From NCBI GenBank assembly GCA_020283715.1, contig JAIQCW010000013.1:1-64000 (forward strand): a stretch of DNA of 64,000 nucleotides, given 5' to 3'. The position numbers were made by a program, and so were the translations under genes. Source of the stretch: Cytauxzoon felis (taxonomy: Eukaryota; Apicomplexa; Aconoidasida; Piroplasmida; Theileriidae). Of the stretch, positions 23,245 to 34,087 are shown one piece after another (position 1 is the first letter of the stretch; every line of letters starts with the position of its first letter). The notes under the pieces were generated by a model. The model searched no databases, was not told the DNA's origin, and was given only the letters and a program-made list of their open reading frames with translations.

Positions 23245-23500
23245 TTTATATAATGATACAAAGTCTAAAAATTATATTACCATTTAAATGCATGATTATT
23301 ATTAGACTTAATATCATATATTATATAATGGGGATCTTAAATCTTAGACAAGTCAAATCTTAATAATCTCTGACATTATATGAAATAATTATATATCTAT
23401 ACTATCAACATCAATTATATACATGATTTTTATGAAGATAATGTGATTATATACATCATTATATGTGTCATTTATATGTATTCTATGTGATTAACATTCA
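23245..23500. other. short AT-rich intergenic spacer
   Basis: Separates two genes on the minus strand. No reading frame or repeat copy seen. Confidence 0.45.
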
Positions 23501-25173
23501 TTATATGTCATTAATCGATTTATTTAATATATAAATCGATTCATTAGTTGGTGTACCCACACAATGCCAACGGATATATCCATACTCATCTATAAGCAAT
23601 ATCGATACTAATTCACTACGATATTGATGAATACCAATCATAGCATCTATACTCAAACGCCTACAAATTGACATAAACTTATTATCCTCAATCAATGTCG
23701 ATGCCAATGACAATTTATAACGGTCATGAACCCAACCCAAACCAATACCACAAGGTGAATTCAACATCTGTATTATGATATATACAATGAATAAACACTT
23801 GTACAACAAATATTAATAACTATATTCACTTGAGGTCCGTCCTGCCGTCAGCTTCTCTATTTACGTCCCCCTCGGATTCCCGTAGATCATCCTCGGTATA
23901 ATGTCAGGATTGTGATCATGGGAAGTTTGGATTATGGGGCATTATGAGAATATAGGGTTAATTAACCCCAGTTACCACATAATAGTTAATAAACCCCATA
24001 ATTTAACAAAAATTGGAGATATAAAATTACCAATAAAAAGACATAGAGTTAAGGTTTATAACCTCAAGTGAAATACCTGGAAGCGATCCACGGGAGCTGG
24101 AAGGGGAGGTAAATAGATGAGGCCTCCACGCCTAGTGGAAGATAGGTGGATTGGACCTCGAGTGGAACAGCGAGTGGGAATAATATATGGTATAGAGTAC
24201 TGATAATAACTTACGAGTATGGTATTGATATTATGTTTGATATTATTTTTCCAACATAGTGCAGAATTGACATTTGAATGTGGTGAATTACCAGTAAATA
24301 TTATTATAATTTGTTTATTACCAATAATTTTAGTTAATAATGGTTGTGAAGGATGTGTTTTTATAGTTGGATTTAAACTCATACGATGTTTTTTACCATT
24401 AATTATTTTATAATTTGATTCATCCTCAGTAAATGATTCAACATAAATATCTGTACCAATCCTCAGTGAATATTTACGAGGTATCACCATTAAAGGATAA
24501 TTATGAGCAGATGTCATACCCGGTATATACTCCTTATACAAAATCATAGAACCCTCATTTATACGAACCAAACTATAATATATTATATCCATACAAACTA
24601 ATGTATTGAACACTCCACTCGAGGTCCAATCCAACCCTCTTAGTCCTGCCGTCAGCTCTTCCAATTACCTATCTCTAAAGAGTAGTGCCACTCCCAGAGA
24701 TCGTGGCGATGTTATCTAGGAAGATCAGAATTTGTCTACCCCTAAGAACGAAGGATGTCAACCCGGAAGAACATGATATTGTTAATGGACCTCAAGTGGA
24801 ACCCGTAGCTGATCTCAGGGAAGCGGAGGGGGAAGTAAATAGAGGAAGCTGTCTGCAAGACGAAGAGAGGATGGACCTCGGGTGGAGTGGAATAGATGAA
24901 GTATTCTTGTTGGTGAAGTTAAACGTACTTATTATTGAAGTAGTTTTTCCATCCGATTGGTGGTATTATTAGGTAATTTTTAAATGTATTGCGATCAATA
25001 TCGGTATTATAATTGGTAATTGGTAGATTTATTTCATCTTTTACTGGTAATAAAGTTTCAGGTGTAAAACTTAATTTTCCATTATCTACTCTTAATACAT
25101 CAGTACCAAAATTTCTACATTTTAATGAATTTAATAGATTATTTATCCTTGAAATATAAAATATTTTACCCAT
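23501..25173 (-). CDS. ATP10-like mitochondrial protein (tentative)
   Basis: Three exons. Exon 1 (25173-about 24933) starts MGKIFYISRINNLLNSLKCRN, a plausible mitochondrial presequence, and includes PETLLPVKDEINLP. Exon 2 (about 24603-24212) has KIIGNKQIIIIFTGNSPHSN. Exon 3 (about 23769-23501) ends ELVSILLIDEYGYIRWHCVGTP. The final pattern, hydrophobic strand then DEYGYIRW and a small turn, is like the C-terminus of ATP10, the assembly factor of the mitochondrial F1Fo ATP synthase. Alternatively it is another thioredoxin-like or AhpC/TSA-like protein. Both introns contain repeats, and the exon count is inferred by eye. The start lies 226 bp from the divergent YJU2-family gene. Confidence 0.5.
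23828..24178. repeat. hairpin-module repeat, copy 20 (intron of ATP10-like gene, split)
   Basis: Left piece 23828-23904 (CTGCCGTCAGC, then the rarer CGGATTCCCGTAGATCATCC module) and right piece 24060-24178 (GCGATCCACGGGAGCTGG, CCTCCACGCCTAGTGG). About 155 bp of unrelated AT-rich sequence replaces the core. Confidence 0.75.
24614..24888 (+). repeat. hairpin-module repeat, copy 21 (intron of ATP10-like gene)
   Basis: Full copy, antisense to host. CTCT-AA-AGAG core followed by two GAAGAAC-type units (ACCCCTAAGAAC, ACCCGGAAGAAC), then the right arm with CTGTCTGCAAGAC. Confidence 0.9.
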
Positions 25174-25399
25174 TTTAGTATAAATTTATATAATGATGGA
25201 ATATCAACTCTATAATCCACCTACACTATCTTGCCCTGATATAAGTATTAATAATTAATGGATCAAACTATATTTAAATTTAATAAAGATGGGTTAAATA
25301 AATAAATTTTATAATAATTTAAAGATATAATTTAATTGTAATATATTGTTTTAATATCTGAAAAATTATCCAATTTGATACACTTTATACTAATCGAAA

Positions 25400-26578
25400 A
25401 TGTCTACGTTGAAGGCTGCTCGTGCGGATAATTTTTATTATCCTCCAAATATGGATGATTCATGGAGTGATCAGAGGCGTCGTATGAGAAAGAAGCAGAA
25501 GAAGCCGAGAACATCTGGTATAATTATAGGTGATGATGGTGGTAAGGATATATGGAGAGCTGGTATGACTGGTGTAGTTATAAGATTTGAGATGCCATTT
25601 AAGGTAATATGTTTGGGTTGTGGAGCTTATATAGCTAAGGGTGTTAGATTTGATGCTGAAAGAAAGGCTGTAGGTAGATATTATTCTACAAAAATATATG
25701 CTTTTAGAATGTCATGTTTGAAATGTCATACTAGGATAGTAATACAAACGGATCCTGAGCATACGGATTATATATGTAAAGAGGGTGTAAGGAAGAAGAT
25801 TGAGACTAAGGATCCTAATGATCCAGATGTATTAACTGTAGGATATGATAATGATGAGAAGCAAATGAGATCATCTAATGCATTATTTATATTGGAACAA
25901 CAAGCTGAAGCTAATCTTAAAATTCAATCTTCAATACCCGTAGCTGATCTCAGGGAAGCGGAGGGACAACTAAATAAAGTAGCCACCACGGCTAGTGGCA
26001 AGACGACATCAGATGGAACATCAATTAGAAAAGAAGGTATAGAAGATAAGGAGAATATATTATCTATGTATGATGTTAATAAAAAGGAAAATTTTATTAC
26101 AAATAATTCTGAGATTGTATTAAGATCAGATAATTCGACAATATTAAAGTGTATGTTACCAGAAAAGGAATTAGATGAGGTTATAAATGAAGAGAAACGT
26201 TTAACATATTTAAAAGATTTAAGTTTTACACGTAATTCTGATGATTATTTAGCAAATTCAGCATTAAGAAGGAAATTTCGTAAAGAAAAAAAAGAATTAC
26301 AAGAAAAAGAAATAAAAGATTCAATAAAAATTAATAATTTTAATATTCCATTATTAGAAATTACAGAAGATGATAATGAATTATCTAAAAAAATTACATT
26401 TCTATCACAATCATCTAAAATTAAAACACATTTTAAACGACTTGTCAATGCTAATGGTGATATCTTCTCAAATTCATCTATTAAAACTGATAAAATCAAA
26501 CATAATACAAACAATATCAAAGAAAAACATAAAAAATTACAATTCATCAAATTTATCGAATCCAGAGCCAAAAGATAA
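25400..26578 (+). CDS. YJU2/CCDC130 (CWC16) family splicing factor
   Basis: Step I spliceosome-associated factor family. Single exon, 392 residues. The N-terminus MSTLKAARADNFYYPPN is the family signature. Next are GVVIRFEMPFKVICLGCGAYI and GVRFDAERKAVGRYYSTKIYAFRMSCLKCHTRI; the cysteine pairs CLGC and CLKC should bind zinc. QTDPEHTDYICKEGVRKKIE completes the domain by about residue 137. RFEMPF with the AERKAVG motif fits CCDC130/YJU2B (Saf4) somewhat better than CCDC94. Residues about 179-208 ([14 protein letters not shown] onwards) derive from a repeat arm. The C-terminal half is Lys/Glu-rich and low-complexity. Divergent from the ATP10-like gene. Confidence 0.88.
   Translation: MSTLKAARADNFYYPPNMDDSWSDQRRRMRKKQKKPRTSGIIIGDDGGKDIWRAGMTGVVIRFEMPFKVICLGCGAYIAKGVRFDAERKAVGRYYSTKIYAFRMSCLKCHTRIVIQTDPEHTDYICKEGVRKKIETKDPNDPDVLTVGYDNDEKQMRSSNALFILEQQAEANLKIQSSIPVADLREAEGQLNKVATTASGKTTSDGTSIRKEGIEDKENILSMYDVNKKENFITNNSEIVLRSDNSTILKCMLPEKELDEVINEEKRLTYLKDLSFTRNSDDYLANSALRRKFRKEKKELQEKEIKDSIKINNFNIPLLEITEDDNELSKKITFLSQSSKIKTHFKRLVNANGDIFSNSSIKTDKIKHNTNNIKEKHKKLQFIKFIESRAKR
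25936..26020 (+). repeat. hairpin-module repeat, copy 22 (inside YJU2-family coding sequence, right arm only)
   Basis: 85 bp of right arm in frame: GATCTCAGGGAAGCGGAGG, then CCACCACGGCTAGTGG. Sense to the gene. It follows the conserved zinc domain and lies in the variable tail. Confidence 0.85.
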
Positions 26579-26601
26579 TATCATTAAAACGAAAATTAAC
26601 T

Positions 26602-26985
26602 ACACACGAAGTCCAATTACCATCGTTCGTCGTCCTGCCGTCAGCTTCTCTATTTACATATCTCTAAAGAGTATAGCCACTCCCAGAGATCGTGGCAGTA
26701 TATACCCGGAAGAACAGGAATTCTTCCCCTAAGAACAAAGAGTGTTAACCCCTAAGAACAGGAAATGTCTACCCATAAGAACGTAGATATTCAACCCCTA
26801 AGAACAGGAAAAATCTACCCGGAGTAACAAAAGATATTAACCCGGAAGAACAGGCCTCGGATATAGTAGATGTAACTTCGAGTGGAACTGGACTACCTGT
26901 AAGCGATCTACGGGAGCTGGAAGGGGAAGTAAATAGAGAAGGCCACCACGCCTAGTGGAAAGACCTCAGGTGGAATGGCAAGTGG
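26602..26985 (+). repeat. hairpin-module repeat, copy 23 (intergenic, longest GAAGAAC run)
   Basis: Full copy. After the CTCT-AA-AGAG core come about seven units alternating ACCCGGAAGAAC and ACCCCTAAGAAC with spacers such as AGGAATTCT (26700-26850). The right arm has GCGATCTACGGGAGCTGG and CCACCACGCCTAGTGG. Confidence 0.9.
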
Positions 26986-27352
26986 AATAAATAGTATGAT
27001 TGAACCTTGGTTAGAATATGTATCTAGTCTGATGGAAGTGAAGGGTCAGGTGAACACATGATATCCTGATTGTGTGGAATATAGTTATGTTATAGATATT
27101 ATATTTTTTATTTTAATATATCGCATAATTTTAATTTGTTATATTTTATATTATAAATAAATTTATACATTTATATGAGTTAGTTAATTTGTCTAAATAT
27201 ATTATACTTTACTGATGTTTACATTAGATGACTATACTTTTGATATTTTATGTGTAATGATAGGATTCTATGTAAATTATATTATTGTATATATAAATAT
27301 GATTTAATGTTTTTTAAAATATACCTTTTACTTTTAGATATTAAAATTTGAT
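26986..27352. other. intergenic region upstream of the large WD40-like gene
   Basis: AT-rich, no gene or further repeat seen. Presumed promoter region of the gene at 27353. Confidence 0.45.
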
Positions 27353-30300
27353 ATGACTAAATGTGTAAATAATGAAAGATCAAATATTTTACAGAGACAA
27401 GCTAGTAGAATTAATTTAAAATCTAATGAAATATGTTGTTTAAATATAAATTTATTATCGCAATTACCATTTAAGAAGTTATATATTAATAATGAAGATA
27501 TTATACTTCCATTAATTTTTTTTAAAAGTAGAAATTTAATTGAGATATTACGTTGTGATACAGGTGAAACTATAGCTATAATTGATGATTGTGATGATGT
27601 AAATCATATAAAATGGTTGATTCCATCATCATTATTATTTTATAGTGGATATAGTAATTTACATCAGAAATTTGATATTATTTTATCATATAAGGATGAA
27701 ATTAGATTATTATCTAGTAGAAGTAATTATTCTAATGATTTGATTGATATAAATGATAATGAAATATATTTAGATATTGATGATGATAATAATAATGGTG
27801 ATTACACATCATCTAATTTATTAATTAAATCAATACCACTTGAAAAAGATTTAATTGGTATTACAACTTCATATATTAAAGATGAAATTTCAGGAAATGT
27901 ATCATTAGCATTATTAATTATATATATAGATGGTACAATAACAAGATGGTTCCCTTATGAAGATTTATATAAAACTATAGATAGTATTAAACCATTAAAT
28001 AAAAATATTTTAATAATTAGTGATGATAATATATTATTAAATATATCAAATTATTTATATTATAAAAAATTAAATGATATAAATTATAATGATATGTTAT
28101 ATATTGGAAATTTAATAGCTATTGGATATATTGATGGTGATATTATAATTATTGATATTAATAAAATGATTGTATTAAATATAATTAATTTACCTAATTT
28201 AATTATCAATTCATTATCTATAAATTTATTTTATAATAATTCTATAGTATTATTTATTAATAATCTTATTTTTAATATAAATAATAATGAATTAATATCA
28301 AATTTAAATATAAATGATTTAAAAAATATAAAATTATTATATCCATCTAAAGATATTTTATTAATTTCTACTAGTAATAATAAATTAATCTCAATTAATT
28401 TCAAATTTAATATAATTAAATCATATTTAGGCATTCCATATGGTAATTTATATTATTTCCATCTAAATAATTCTAATAATATACAATTTTATTGTATCTC
28501 TATAGATTATAATGGTAATCTTTTATGCTTTAATCTCTTTTATAATAAAATTTTATATAATAAAAATATAATCACAGGATATATTAATACATTCTCATCA
28601 TCACATCTACATCCAACATGCATCATCACCGGATCTAATAATGGATTATTAAACATCTTCGATATTAATCTTGTAAACACCATCCACAATCACAATCAAT
28701 CATCATATTCTCTTGCAGCTCCACCTGAGGTCCAATCCAACTCTGTTCCACTCGGCGTGGAGCCTTCTTCCAATTTGTTATCTCTAAAGAGTAGAGTCAC
28801 TCCCGGAGATCGTGGCGATTTATACCCGGAAGAACAAAGAATGTCAACCCCTAAGAACAAAGAATGTCAACCCCTAAGAACAGGAAATCTACCCGGAAGA
28901 ACAAAAAACGTCAACCCGGAAGAACAGGAATGTAATGTTGATGGACCTCAAGTGGAGACCTCAAGTGGATTACCCGCAGCTGATCTCAGGGAAGCGAAGG
29001 GGGAAATAATTAAAAGAGCTGACGGCAGGACGACCTCAGGTGGAACGGCTAGTGGAAGAGGTGAAGGTAGTGATTGGACCTCAAGTGGAGAGCTGACGGC
29101 AGGAAGTAGAGTAGGTGATGAAGAAGGTATTGATTGTACTTCGAGTGGAAATAATGTGAAAGGTATGACTTTACAAGGAGGATTTGAGAATTCTGACATT
29201 TCAGTATATACATCCGATTATAAGATAAATTTGGATATATCATCATTTTCTTCATTTACATCATTGATATCTGGTAATTTTATATTGACACGTCGTTATA
29301 AACATATGATCCATTCATCTATTATTAAAATGTTACATCATCCTAGGATTCCATGTATAGTTGCTATTGGTTGTAGTGATGGTAGTATTTATTTCTTATT
29401 TATAGAAGCTGAAAATCCAACTTTATATCATTTGATATTTATAACTAAATTAAATAAAGGTCTTAAGGATTTACAATGGTTATTAACTGATTATAATATA
29501 CTTGAAGAAATCGATTTCAAAAAAATCAAAAACTCCTTCATACAAAGAGTATGGAAAAGCGTTTATAGCGCCAAATATACCTCAACACTAATCTTCTATA
29601 ACGATAAAGAATCCAAATATACACATTTAGAAAAAAATATCAATATCCACAACCTAAATCCAAAAAACTTATCTTCATACTCCAATAAATATTCTAACTT
29701 AAGTCCTCCACCTGAGGTTACCTCTACCAAAGGTCAATCAACCTCTCTTCCTCTTGCAGAGAGCCCTCCACTCGAGGTCCAATCCAACTATGTTCCACTC
29801 GGCGTGGAGCCCTCTTCCATTTACCTCCCCGTAAACGGTAAAGCCACTCCCGGAGATCGTGGCGGTAATAAGGATGTAACATCAAGTGGACTACCCGCAG
29901 CTGATCTCTGGGAAGCGGAGGGGGAACTAAATAGAAGAGCTGACGGCAGGAATGGACCTCTAGTGGAGACTTCTAGTGTAACACCTGCAGGTGATATCAG
30001 TGAACTGGGTGAGCGGTTTAATAATGAGGGTAACATGACGGTTGAAGAGATCGCTAATAGTGGTTTGATATTGTTGAATATATTGATAATGAAATGGTAT
30101 ATTAATGATGAGATAACATTTTTTACTCAGGTTAGGGAATGTTTATGTATATGTTATTTTGATTATTTGAATTTGTATTTTTTTGTATACTTACCTACTG
30201 TTAATGACAACAATTCTAAAATTTCATTCGATTTAATATCGCCTGTATTAAAAATCCCAATTAATGGTACACCTACATCAATTGCAATATCACAAAAACA

Positions 30301-31337
30301 ATATAATCAAATATACAGGCATCAAATTACATACCATACAAAATTATACAATGTACATATTACACATACTCCATCTACGATTACTGATAACGTGGGTCGT
30401 CCTCCACCTTGTCTTCCACTCGGCGTGGAGCCTTCTTCCAATTTGTTATCTCTAAAGAGTAGAGTCACTCCCGGAGATCGTGGCGATTTATACCCGGAAG
30501 AACAAAGAATGTCAACCCCTAAGAACAAAGAATGTCAACCCCTAAGAACAGGAAATCTACCCGGAAGAACAAAAAACGTCAACCCGGAAGAACAGGAATG
30601 TAATGTTGATGGACCTCAAGTGGAGACCTCAAGTGGATTACCCGCAGCTGATCTCAGGGAAGCGAAGGGGGAAATAAATAGAGAAGCTGACGGCAGGATG
30701 GACCTCAGGTTGAACGCCGAGTGGAAGACATCAGGTGGAGAAGTCACTACAGCTACTGTAAAAGACGATATATATTTACATTTTAATGATAATGAAAAAT
30801 TATTGATCGATCATGTGGAATTATTTCATTATATCCCCCACTGTATAAATGCATTACAGGAGTTTATAGTAATTGGTACGAATAGTGGTTGGATTTATAT
30901 AACTAGTTTATTAGATTTGTATTTACAGTCATTAGAATGTAATATTGTAACATTGAAATTACCTAAATTTAAAATAGGTAATGATATTAAATTAGTTAAA
31001 TGGTCTATTTTATGGCGTAACTATGAATTAAATGTCAGATATTTATTTGGTGATGAATGTGTATGTACTGATGATTGTACTTTTATCATTGGTGTTGGAA
31101 CTGATGAAGGTATAGGAATTTATAAATTGAATGGACATACAAACAATCAAAGCTTAAGTTTACTATTTGTTAAATTCTTTAAGTGTAAGTGGACATTTTT
31201 CGATTTTATAGAACAAACACTACCAAACCATACTAAATTACTCATTGGTATGTTGAATTAATCTTAATATTCGTAACTCTTATTCAGCTAAAGATGGGGA
31301 ACTTTATTATTTTAACATCACATTAGATCATCCATAA
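27353..31337 (+). CDS. large WD40-like protein with three repeat-derived segments
   Basis: An open frame of 1302 codons runs to 31261; a 40-nt intron (GTATGT...CAG) then joins a last exon that ends AKDGELYYFNITLDHP at 31337. The fold looks like two beta-propellers: strands such as IGYIDGDIIIIDINK, TGSNNGLLNIFDINL, IGCSDGSIYFLFIE and IGTNSGWIYITSLLD recur, which is the layout of Lgl/tomosyn or similar propeller proteins, but I cannot name the family. The first 440 residues are strongly Asn/Ile-rich. Three repeat copies lie in the frame at 28720-29148, 29706-29980 and 30402-30741. They could be exonic, or introns that happen to be open: plausible donors and acceptors exist for the first (GTAAAC near 28672, CAG near 29202). 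Confidence 0.7.
28720..29148 (+). repeat. hairpin-module repeat, copy 24 (inside the large WD40-like frame)
   Basis: Sense, open in the SSNLLSLKS frame. Contains five GAAGAAC-type units. A 263-bp block (28747-29009) is identical by eye to 30415-30677 in copy 26. Confidence 0.9.
29706..29980 (+). repeat. hairpin-module repeat, copy 25 (inside the large WD40-like frame)
   Basis: Sense and open. CTCT-TGC-AGAG hairpin at 29751-29761, CCGT-AA-ACGG core, GATCTCTGGGAAGCGG right arm with CTGACGGCAGG. Distinct in modules from copies 24 and 26. Confidence 0.9.
30402..30741 (+). repeat. hairpin-module repeat, copy 26 (inside the large WD40-like frame)
   Basis: Sense and open. Shares the 263-bp identical block with copy 24 at a constant offset of 1668 bp, but its outer ends differ. 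Confidence 0.9.
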
Positions 31338-31373
31338 AAGATCAATCATTCCAATTACATCAATATTCAGCTC

Positions 31374-31676
31374 TCCACCTGAGGTTACCTATACTGTAGG
31401 TCCAACATCTATTTCCACTAGGCGTGGAGCCTTCTTCCAATTACCTATCTCTAAAGAGTAAAGCCACTCCCAGAGATCGTGGCGGAGAGAATGTAGTGAT
31501 TGGACCTCAAGTGGAACCCGCAGCTGATCTACGGGAAGCGGAGGGGGAAGTGAATAGAGAAGGCCTCCACGGCGAGTGGAAGAGTAGATGATAGTGATTG
31601 GACCTCAGGTGGAAAGCTGTCTGCAAGACGAAGAGAGGTGGGAAACAATGTAGATGGATTGGACTTGAACTGGAGA
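31374..31676 (+). repeat. hairpin-module repeat, copy 27 (intergenic)
   Basis: Full copy just after the large WD40-like gene. CCACTAGGCGTGGAGCC, CTCT-AA-AGAG core, GATCTACGGGAAGCGG and CCTCCACGGCGAGTGG, then an added CTGTCTGCAAGAC unit. Confidence 0.9.
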
Positions 31677-31710
31677 CCTGTCTAATGATAATGAAATAAA
31701 GCTCGGTAAA

Positions 31711-31885
31711 AATGTTAACCCATAAGAAAAGAAAGCATATACAGATGAACGAGAGTTATCAACCCGGAATAACAGACGCTATGCACCCGTATCTGAACCC
31801 CGTAAAGCAGAAAACGAATAATAGAGGAGGCCCCACGGTTTGTGGCCAAGTATGCACATTAGGTGGAAAAGACATTCATATAACC
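31711..31885. repeat. degenerate relic of the repeat (copy 28)
   Basis: Worn GAAGAAC-type units (AACCCATAAGAAAAG, CAACCCGGAATAACAG, ACCCCGTAAAGCAG) followed by AGAGGAGGCCCCACGG. Spacing is kept while bases have changed. Confidence 0.55.
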
Positions 31886-32266
31886 TCTGCTTGATTGGCG
31901 TGTAACCATTTTATTGCAGAGAACATTTTTAATTGACTAGAACTCTCTAAGATGCCTTGGGAGTTACATATGTTATTACCCCATTATTGGTATCGAGGTT
32001 CTAGGATTTGAGATACTTGAAGTTGCTTAACATGAAGGAGATATTATTATAATTTAGATATAAATGCCTAAATCATTACAATATTATCGTATATATACAT
32101 GTTATACAATTGTGTGATCGACTATTACATTATATTTTTTACTCTCTAATTTTTACTTCCGCTATTGGATGCGTCATAAAACTTTGATAGTTATTATTAT
32201 ATTCTAGTGTACTATATGTTCATAACTATATATTAAATACTAGTAGTTCAATATCCTTAGTTAAAA
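31886..32266. other. intergenic region before a FAINT gene
   Basis: No gene seen. Probable promoter region of the FAINT gene at 32267. Confidence 0.4.
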
Positions 32267-33145
32267 ATGTATTTTGTTCCACTCATATTAATCTTATCCT
32301 GTAACTGTGCTTCTATCGCATCAAGCAATAATGGAAGTTCTGATGGCAAAGTAGACCTGGATATTTATGCTAGGAATACTACAGATAAAGTTAAAGTTGA
32401 TATTAAAGAGGATGGTAACATGATAATATATAAGATTGAACCAAAGAATGGATATAAAATTGGTAGATTTGTCGATGGTGATAAAGTAATTTATGAATTA
32501 ACTCAGCAAGATACCTACAAGCATCTGGATGTTAAATGCCTTAAATCTACAGATGAGCCAATGTTGGTATCCTTGTGCTATTCACAAGGCATTTGTCGTT
32601 CAGAATTACATTATTATTTTCAACACCCTGATGGTTGGAGTGTGATAGATAAAGGTTTTGCTGATTTCCTTGTAGAAAAGATGAAAGCTTGTAAATTAAT
32701 TAAAAAGGATACTATATTTCATGAGTATAATCAACACATTGGAGAATTGGATAAACAGAGGGTTGAAGTTGATTTAACGAAGGAGGAAGTTCCATCCGGT
32801 ATTACAAGGAAAGATTGTAAAGAAGGTGATACAGATTCATGTTTATATACTGTTGATGAAAAGACTGTCATCTCTAAAGTTGTAAATGGAAGTGTTGATG
32901 TATGGGAACGGGGTGATGATTTATATGGATGTTATAAGATGAAAGTATATCACCTACCTCAAGGTGATAAGTTGCTTATATTAGCAGTAAAGGGTCCTGC
33001 AGGTATGAGATTGACCTTTTGTGGAAAGACATCCGATGGTAATTATGGTAAAATTAAAAAAGAAGAATTTGATAATAAAGCTAAAGACATACAAACGAAT
33101 CCAATAAATGTAGATTTTAAAGAATGTGTTTACTCAAGTTATTGA
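32267..33145 (+). CDS. secreted FAINT-domain (DUF529) protein
   Basis: 292 residues, single exon. MYFVPLILILSCNCASIASSN is a signal peptide. Two FAINT-like units: about 28-160 (IYKIEPKNGYKIGRFVDGD, SLCYSQGICRSELHYYF, GWSVIDKGF) and 165-275 (ISKVVNGSVDVWERGDDLYGCYKMKVYHL). A block from about 32757 to 33050 (VEVDLTKEEVPSGITRKDCKEGD to TFCGKTSDGNYG) is almost the same, in DNA and protein, as in the FAINT-hydrolase gene at 61142. It ends soon after that block, without the hydrolase. The two genes look like recent paralogues or products of gene conversion. Confidence 0.88.
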   Translation: MYFVPLILILSCNCASIASSNNGSSDGKVDLDIYARNTTDKVKVDIKEDGNMIIYKIEPKNGYKIGRFVDGDKVIYELTQQDTYKHLDVKCLKSTDEPMLVSLCYSQGICRSELHYYFQHPDGWSVIDKGFADFLVEKMKACKLIKKDTIFHEYNQHIGELDKQRVEVDLTKEEVPSGITRKDCKEGDTDSCLYTVDEKTVISKVVNGSVDVWERGDDLYGCYKMKVYHLPQGDKLLILAVKGPAGMRLTFCGKTSDGNYGKIKKEEFDNKAKDIQTNPINVDFKECVYSSY

Positions 33146-33637
33146 AGGTATAAATTTAGATACCGACGTCAATATATTCAAAAGTTTATACATTTAAATA
33201 TGTTATTTCTTTTATCAAGTTTTATTTTTATTGATTTTATTTCAATGATGAATATTTTATTTGTTGGAAACATCAACAAAATTTTAAAAGTTTTGAAGGT
33301 TCAATTTATTTATAATGTCTAGTGACAAAAATGAGTGTATATAAATTTAAAATGGAATTGACTTGAAAATTTTAAGAATTCCAAATAATTACAATTCAAT
33401 TTAATTTAGTAGAGGTTATACACATATCCTCATGTTGTAAATTAAAAGTTTGTAAAATGGGTAAATTTCCCATGTATTTTAAATTTGTATCATACTGTAG
33501 TATAGATGCCTTATCAAGGCTACTATAATTTTAATAACAAAAACCATGTACTTCATTTTTTAATCTAATGGAGTATCAATATACATGCATACATATACTT
33601 ACATATTCATCTATACACAAGTTACTAAGATTTGTAC
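33146..33637. other. intergenic AT-rich region
   Basis: Lies between the 3' ends of the FAINT gene (+) and Cpn60 (-), so it should hold terminators rather than promoters. No gene seen. Confidence 0.45.
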
Positions 33638-34023
33638 ACTCCAGTCGAAGTTACCTCTACCAAAGGTCCATTCTTACTCTCTTCGTCTTGCAGACAGCTC
33701 TCCACCTGAGGTCTTTCCACTAGGCGTGGTGCCTCTTCTATTTACCTACCCTTCCAGCTCCCGTAGATCGCTTACAGGTTCCACTTGAGGTGTATTTACT
33801 ATATCACGTTCTTCAGAGTAGAACTATTTTTGTTCTTCGGGGTTGACATCTTTTGTTCTTCCGAGTAGATATTTTTTTCGTTCCTCCGGGTAGACATCCT
33901 GTTCTTAGGGGTTAACATTATACCGAGGATGATCTATGGGAATCCGAGGGGAGGTAAATAGAAGAGCTCTCTGCAAGAGTATGCGAGGATGTAACATCAA
34001 GTGGAGAGCCACAACGGCTAGTA
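33638..34023. repeat. hairpin-module repeat, copy 29 (intergenic, core replaced)
   Basis: Left arm with CTTGCAGACAGC and CCACTAGGCGTGG; right arm with the rare GATCTATGGGAATCCGAGG module and CTCTCTGCAAGAG. The core is replaced by inverted GAAGAAC units (GTTCTTCGGGGT, GTTCTTAGGGGT). Confidence 0.82.
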
Positions 34024-34087
34024 TAAATAAGGATTGAATTCGATTATTTATGGATTTAAATTAAATAAATTAATTAAATGAAATTTA

